Source: Caulobacteraceae bacterium (lineage in GTDB: Bacteria > Pseudomonadota > Alphaproteobacteria > Caulobacterales > Caulobacteraceae). Taken from it: a DNA stretch of 11,443 nucleotides. The position numbers and the translations under genes are program-made. The stretch lies in contig JACDGF010000027.1 of NCBI GenBank assembly GCA_013815405.1, forward strand, positions 1-11,443. Direction: 5' to 3'. A model generated the notes under the pieces. It did no database searches. It saw only the letters and a program-made list of their open reading frames with translations, and had not been told where the DNA came from. This document shows, piece after piece, positions 8,256 through 11,443 of the stretch (its first letter is position 1; every line of letters begins with the position of its first letter).

Positions 8256-8737
8256 TATCACACTCGGGAGACATGTGGTCCTTGTACGCGAGGTATTTTC
8301 TGGGGTTGGTGCGTCCCGCCGATATCCGGTCCTTCGCTATAGCCGCTCTAGCCGAACCGATCGACGAAGCACTGCTTCGGATCGCGATTTGTGAGGAAAA
8401 TGACACTAAATGTATAAAAGCCGCTGCCGATCATTTATTCAAAACAAAAGGATTTTCGTCTCTTGCAACCCAAGATATATTGAAAGTATATGCAGCCGAT
8501 GTCGCGGTATTGATCGTTCAAGGTGATCTTTCTGCCGAAGACGGGGCCGACCTAATATCCCGCGCGACGGAGCGTTTTGATCTGAAAGATTTTCACGACT
8601 TGGATACATTTAGGTATGCGTCCAGTGAAATGCCAGATCGTCCAGAGGATAAAGCTATTTTTGAACAAGGGATCATGGAAGAGGCGGCTTTCTTGGCTCG
8701 TCGCCGGCAAGATCTGCGTTCTATAAAGCTATTATGA
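8252..8737 (+). CDS. presumed immunity protein for the Rhs toxin
   Basis: This 161-aa soluble, mostly helical-looking, acidic protein has no signal peptide or membrane segment. It would act in the cytoplasm by binding the cognate toxin tip. No family is recognised. Distinctive stretches are EALLRIAICEEND, DFHDLDTFRYASSEMPDRP and FEQGIMEEAAFLARR. The role is inferred from position: its ATG overlaps the toxin stop by 4 nt (ATGA), the standard toxin-immunity layout. The ribosome binding site GAGGAAGG at 8232-8239 is 12 nt from ATG 8252, rather far. An in-frame ATG at 8273 is possible, but its nearest purine tract is too close. Base composition (about 40% GC in 8401-8520) is far below the rhs core and matches the toxin tip, suggesting tip and immunity gene travelled together. 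Confidence is high that it is a gene and moderate that it gives immunity. Confidence 0.78.
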   Translation: MISHSGDMWSLYARYFLGLVRPADIRSFAIAALAEPIDEALLRIAICEENDTKCIKAAADHLFKTKGFSSLATQDILKVYAADVAVLIVQGDLSAEDGADLISRATERFDLKDFHDLDTFRYASSEMPDRPEDKAIFEQGIMEEAAFLARRRQDLRSIKLL

Positions 8738-8840
8738 ATGTGCATAGCCAGGGGGGCTACGATAGCGCCATGCCGATGTCGCTGAAGTCGCAGTCTCGAC
8801 GAGCCTTCCGAGGCGAAGTCGCCAACAAGGGCGAATTACG
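8738..8840. other. junction between the immunity gene and orphan rhs copy
   Basis: A 103-nt spacer unlike the sequence upstream of the homologous point in the main rhs gene. No terminator hairpin with a T-run is seen after the immunity gene. Transcription could therefore run on into the orphan copy. It contains most of the very small open frame at 8770-8844. Confidence 0.5.
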
Positions 8841-8844
8841 GTGA
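8770..8844 (+). CDS. possible 24-residue leader-like ORF
   Basis: An ATG-started frame encodes a basic 24-aa peptide (starts MPMSLKSQSRR, ends GELR). Its TGA overlaps the GTG 8841 start of the orphan rhs frame as GTGA, the same kind of overlap seen between the first two genes. There is no clear ribosome binding site, and a frame this short arises easily by chance. It may be a remnant of a lost gene end, a coupling leader, or nothing. Confidence 0.15.
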   Translation: MPMSLKSQSRRAFRGEVANKGELR

Positions 8845-8885
8845 CGCTGTATGAAACTATGAAACTCCTGGCCGACCCTGGCCCG

Positions 8886-10960
8886 AACGGCCGCCTGATC
8901 GAGGAGGACCGGGCCACCAGCTTCGACGCCGACGGCGGCGTCACCGGCTGGCAGGCCTGGCTCACCGGCTATACGCCAACGGGCAAGGTCGCGGTCACGA
9001 CCGATCCCTTGGGGAACGAGACCCGCACCCTCTACGACGCCCTGGACCGGCCGGCGCAGGTGACCGACGCTTCGGGCCGGGTCACCGGCAAGATCTACGA
9101 CCTGGCCGGGCAGGAGCTGACCGAGGTGCGCGGGATCGGCACGCCGCTGCGGCAGAACACCGCGACCTACAGCTGGTGGCCGGACGGGCAGAAGCGGGCG
9201 GTGATCGACGCCAATGGCAATCGCATCGGCCTGGCCTACGACGGGTTCAATCGTCTTTCCGCCATCACCCACCCGGACAACACCACGGAGCTGAGCGCCT
9301 ACGACCCCGACGGCGACCTGACGATCTGGACCAACCGCGGCGGCTTCTCCATCGTGCGCTGCTATGACGTGCTGAACCGCAAGATCTCCGAAGAGGGGCG
9401 GACCGGGGCGACGAACACGGGGGCCTGCCCCACCGGCGGCACGGCCAATCTCAATACCCGGCCCTGGGACATCCCGCCGCGCGCCTTCACCTACGACCTG
9501 GCCGGCCGGCTGACCGGGGCCGCCATCCCCAGTTATCCGCTTACCTGGGCTTACGACGCCGCGGGACGGCCCACCGGGCGCGGCGGCGCCTGGCCCACCA
9601 GCTATGTCTGGGACGCCGCCAGCAACATGACCTTCGTGACCTATACCGACGGGAGCGTGTTCAAATACCAGTATGACGCCCTGAACCGGACGACGGCCGC
9701 CCTGCAGGGATCGACCACGCTGGCCAGCCTCGGCTACGATCCGCTGGGCCGGCGCACGACGCTCGGCTTCAACGACACCTCGACCCAGGCCTGGGGCTAT
9801 GACGACGCCGACCGGGCGACCAGCCTCACCCACGCCTTCTCGACCTCGAGCGACAACGTGACCCTGGGCTACGGCTACGATCCCGCCGGCCGGGAGCTGA
9901 CCCGGACCACGTCCAACGCCGCCTACGCCTATGTTCCCCCGACCGCGAGCGCCGCCTATGGCGCGGCCAACGCGCGCAACCAGTACCCGAGCGTGGGCGG
10001 CTATCCCTATACGTGGTGGCCCGAGGGGGGCCTGAACCAGACCGACAAGCTCCAGGCCAACTACGACGAGCTGGGCAAGCTCACCAAGGCCTTCATCACC
10101 CTCACCCCCGGAACCATCGATCCGGACAACTTCGCGTACATGAGCCCCGACGCCCTGGGCCACATCTACGCCCGCGCCCACCAGAGCCTCGCCGGCCAGC
10201 CCTTCCCCTTCGTCTACCAGAGCGCCGATGGCCTTCGGCCCGAGACCGTCCTGGACTGGCAGTGCCAGCAGACCCAGGGCGTCGCCCCCCACCTGCCAGG
10301 GGACCCGCCGCTATGTCCTGGGCCCGGGCCCCGACGAGCGCTGGGCCTTCCTCGACCTCGACGGCGCGACCTGGTTCCCCCACACCGACCGCCAGGGCAC
10401 GACCATCGCGCTGAGCAAGCCCGGAACCGCCGCCGCCAAGTTCCGCTACGGGGCCTACGGCGAGAGCACGAACCCCATCACCGACGTCGGCCCCGGCCCC
10501 TCGAGCTACCCCTGGCGCTACACCGGCCAGCGCCTCGACCCCAACACCGGCCTCTACGACGACAAGGCCCGGGACTATTCCACCGCGCTCGGACGATTCA
10601 TGCAGCCGGACCCCGCCGGGCTCGACCAGGGGCCGAATCTCTATGAGTATGTGGGGGAGGATCCGGTCAACGAAACCGATCCTGAGGGGATGACCGAATG
10701 TCCTACGGGCGGCCGTCTTTGCAGCGCCAGCGGCACGAGCGCCAGCACCGTCTCAATCTCATTCGGAGCGGGACATGGGGCTGGAGCCCACCAGAACTCG
10801 CAAAACTCCGTAACCCAGCAAGCCGTCGCCCACCATGACGCTCGCATGTGCCAAGGCGAATCTGGCTGCGAAAAGGCGGTATTTGACCAGGGTAAGGCCG
10901 ATGCAAATCGGATGACGCAAGGGATGGGTCTGACTGCGCTTGCTGGCATTTTCGGGCCGT
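8886..10960 (+). repeat. long direct repeat, copy B (orphan rhs module)
   Basis: This is the second copy of the 5865-7947 block. It starts abruptly at AACGGC, with no homology to the main gene upstream of it, and stops exactly where the IS21-type end begins. Identity is uneven. Some tracts, such as 9262-9313 and the pre-toxin part, are almost base-identical, while others differ at many third codon positions. Confidence 0.92.
10285..10290 (+). other. C6 run at the frameshift of the orphan rhs copy
   Basis: From the shared TGGCAG to the shared TATGTC the main copy spans 60 nt and the orphan copy 61 nt. Deleting one C here turns the product into VAPTCQGTRRYV, which aligns with GGPTTQQGIRRYV of the main copy. 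The site is therefore the most likely position of the +1 indel. Confidence 0.8.
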
Positions 10961-10967
10961 TGTGCGT

Positions 10968-11056
10968 ATTCCACGCTGTCTTGGGCGCGGATTCCGCGGG
11001 AAGGCGGGCATGATTTCCACGCGAAGGTGGGCATGGATTCCACGGGAAGGTGGGCG
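10968..11056. repeat. four spaced end repeats of the IS21-type element
   Basis: Units starting near 10968, 10991, 11013 and 11037 share ATTCC(A/G)CG followed by a GGTGGGC-like tail. The last three are closest (GGGAAGGCGGGC, GCGAAGGTGGGC, GGGAAGGTGGGC); the first is degenerate (CTGTCTTGGGCG). Spacing is 22-24 nt, about two helical turns, so the units face the same side of the DNA. This is expected for multiple transposase binding sites. Confidence 0.82.
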
Positions 11057-11108
11057 CCTCTTGTGAGGAGGTGATGGAGGGGAGACCGACAGTCTGACCG
11101 GGCTACGC

Positions 11109-11135
11109 AGGCCCTCGTTTTTCACGAGGAGGCCT
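11109..11135 (+). promoter_or_regulatory. hairpin covering the istA ribosome binding site
   Basis: AGGCC CTCGT - TTTTC - ACGAG GA GGCCT folds as a 10-bp stem with a two-base GA bulge and a 5-nt loop. The 3' arm contains the ribosome binding site AGGAGG (11127-11132), 4 nt before ATG 11137. In RNA from a promoter left of the hairpin, the site would be paired and istA translation reduced. The pairing is direct from sequence; the regulatory effect is inferred. Confidence 0.55.
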
Positions 11136-11136
11136 G

Positions 11137-11443
11137 ATGCCCAGCGAGAGATTGTCGATGCGCCGCATACGCGAGCTGTTGCGCCTGAAGTTTGAGAACG
11201 GCCTGCCGGGCCGGGTAATCGCCGCCTCGCTTGGGCTCAGCAAGGGTGCGGTGAACGACTATCTGCAGCGGGCGACGGCTTCGGGGTTGAGCTGGCCGTT
11301 GCCGGAGGACCTGAGCGACACGGCCCTCGAGCGTCGATTGTTTCCGGGAACGCCCCGCGCGGGGTCCGAAGCGCGGCCCGAGCCCAACTGGGCCTACGTG
11401 GACGCTGAACTGCGGCGCAAGGGCGTGACCCGGTCTCTGTTGT
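11137..11443 (+). CDS. istA: IS21-family transposase IstA, N-terminal part (truncated by window end)
   Basis: The first 102 codons are open to the window edge. The product starts MPSERLSMRRIRELLRLKF, the N terminus typical of the IS408/IS1162-like branch of IS21 transposases. Residues ~8-48 form a DNA-binding helix-turn-helix region (GRVIAASLGLSKGAVNDYLQRA). The motifs SWPLPEDLSD, LERRLFP and RPEPNWAYVDAELRRKGVT also match this branch. The DDE catalytic domain and the ATPase helper IstB would follow to the right; full IstA proteins are about 500 aa. IstA binds the repeated end sequences and carries out strand transfer. ATG 11137 is preceded by AGGAGG at 4 nt spacing. Its 5' leader holds a hairpin that may limit expression. 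Confidence 0.9.
   Translation, partial: MPSERLSMRRIRELLRLKFENGLPGRVIAASLGLSKGAVNDYLQRATASGLSWPLPEDLSDTALERRLFPGTPRAGSEARPEPNWAYVDAELRRKGVTRSLL

Larger units (their letters stand above)
8841..11013 (+). pseudogene. orphan rhs-CT module, frameshifted and cut by an insertion sequence
   Basis: The first open frame runs from GTG 8841 and matches the main Rhs protein from residue ~1437 on, after a short unique leader (MTLYETMKLLADPG). It lacks a signal peptide, the transglutaminase-like domain and the front of the Rhs shell. Homology leaves this frame at about 10290 and resumes in the +1 frame (TRRYVLGPGPDERW), passing the core end RYTGQRLDPNTGLYD, P-VNET-DPEGM and the shared pre-toxin. Removing one C from the C6 run at 10285-10290 restores alignment with copy A. 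After GIFGPL the protein reads into insertion-sequence DNA and stops at TGA 11011-11013. The unique toxin tip and immunity gene are therefore missing here. Orphan modules like this are known in Rhs loci as silent donors of toxin tips. A weak ribosome binding site and internal ATG 8859 leave its true start open. The C6 indel could be a sequencing or assembly error. Confidence 0.88.
10961..11443 (+). mobile_element. left end of an IS21-family insertion sequence, continuing past the window
   Basis: The element begins at TGTGCGTATTCCACG, where homology between the two rhs copies ends abruptly. TG termini and several short repeats inside each end are characteristic of the IS21 family, and the following gene encodes an IstA-like N terminus. 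The target is the pre-toxin region of the orphan rhs copy. The right end, istB and the target duplication (normally 4-8 bp in this family) lie outside the window, so the exact left boundary is uncertain by a base or two. Confidence 0.88.

Noticed and set aside
8757..10292. 511-aa minus-strand frame opposite the orphan copy
   Set aside because: Its similarity to the other minus-strand frame follows from the plus-strand duplication and is not evidence of coding.
10291..10646. tail of the 8841 frame beyond the C6 run
   Set aside because: It is Arg/Pro/His-rich out-of-frame translation; the +1 frame carries the conserved Rhs core terminus over the same bases.
10961..11013. Short unique C-terminal tail CVFHAVLGADSAGRRA as a toxin tip
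   Set aside because: These residues are encoded by the end repeats of the IS21-type element and are read-through, not a toxin domain.

Overview
The window is GC-rich DNA (about two thirds G+C in the long genes, with strong third-position GC bias) from a Gram-negative bacterium. An alphaproteobacterium of the Caulobacter/Phenylobacterium type would fit, but the genus is a guess from composition and style. All supported genes are on the + strand. The window is one polymorphic-toxin (Rhs/YD-repeat) locus, interrupted at its right end by an IS21-family insertion sequence.

Layout. (1) Positions 1-198 hold no gene, only a pair of short direct repeats around a GGGGACATTC core. (2) Positions 199-1560 encode a secreted protein with one YD repeat, three cadherin/Ig-like modules and a PKD-like tail. 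(3) A GTGA overlap couples it to a giant Rhs protein (1557-8255, 2232 aa). This has a Sec signal peptide, a transglutaminase-like domain that seems to lack its cysteine, a Cys-paired linker, the Rhs shell, a PxxxxDPxGM core terminus and a variable C-terminal toxin tip. (4) An ATGA overlap couples the toxin to a small AT-richer gene (8252-8737), the presumed immunity gene. (5) From 8841 a second, partial rhs copy repeats the last ~700 residues of the core and pre-toxin region of the first. It has no signal peptide, is frameshifted at a C6 run (10285-10290), and is cut at 10960/10961 by the IS. (6) Positions 10961-11443 are the left end of an IS21-family element: four ~23-bp end repeats, a hairpin over the istA ribosome binding site, and the first 102 codons of istA.

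How it fits together. The coupled genes 199-8737 read as secreted partner, exported Rhs toxin and immunity protein, plausibly one transcription unit used in contact- or diffusion-dependent competition. The downstream copy is an orphan rhs-CT module of the kind that can donate alternative toxin tips by homologous recombination. Here it is doubly disabled. Its own tip and immunity gene, if they survive, should lie to the right of the insertion sequence, outside the window. The best candidates for undescribed biology are the toxin tip with its immunity protein, neither of which I can assign to a family, and the unusual secreted YD/Ig partner fused into the operon.
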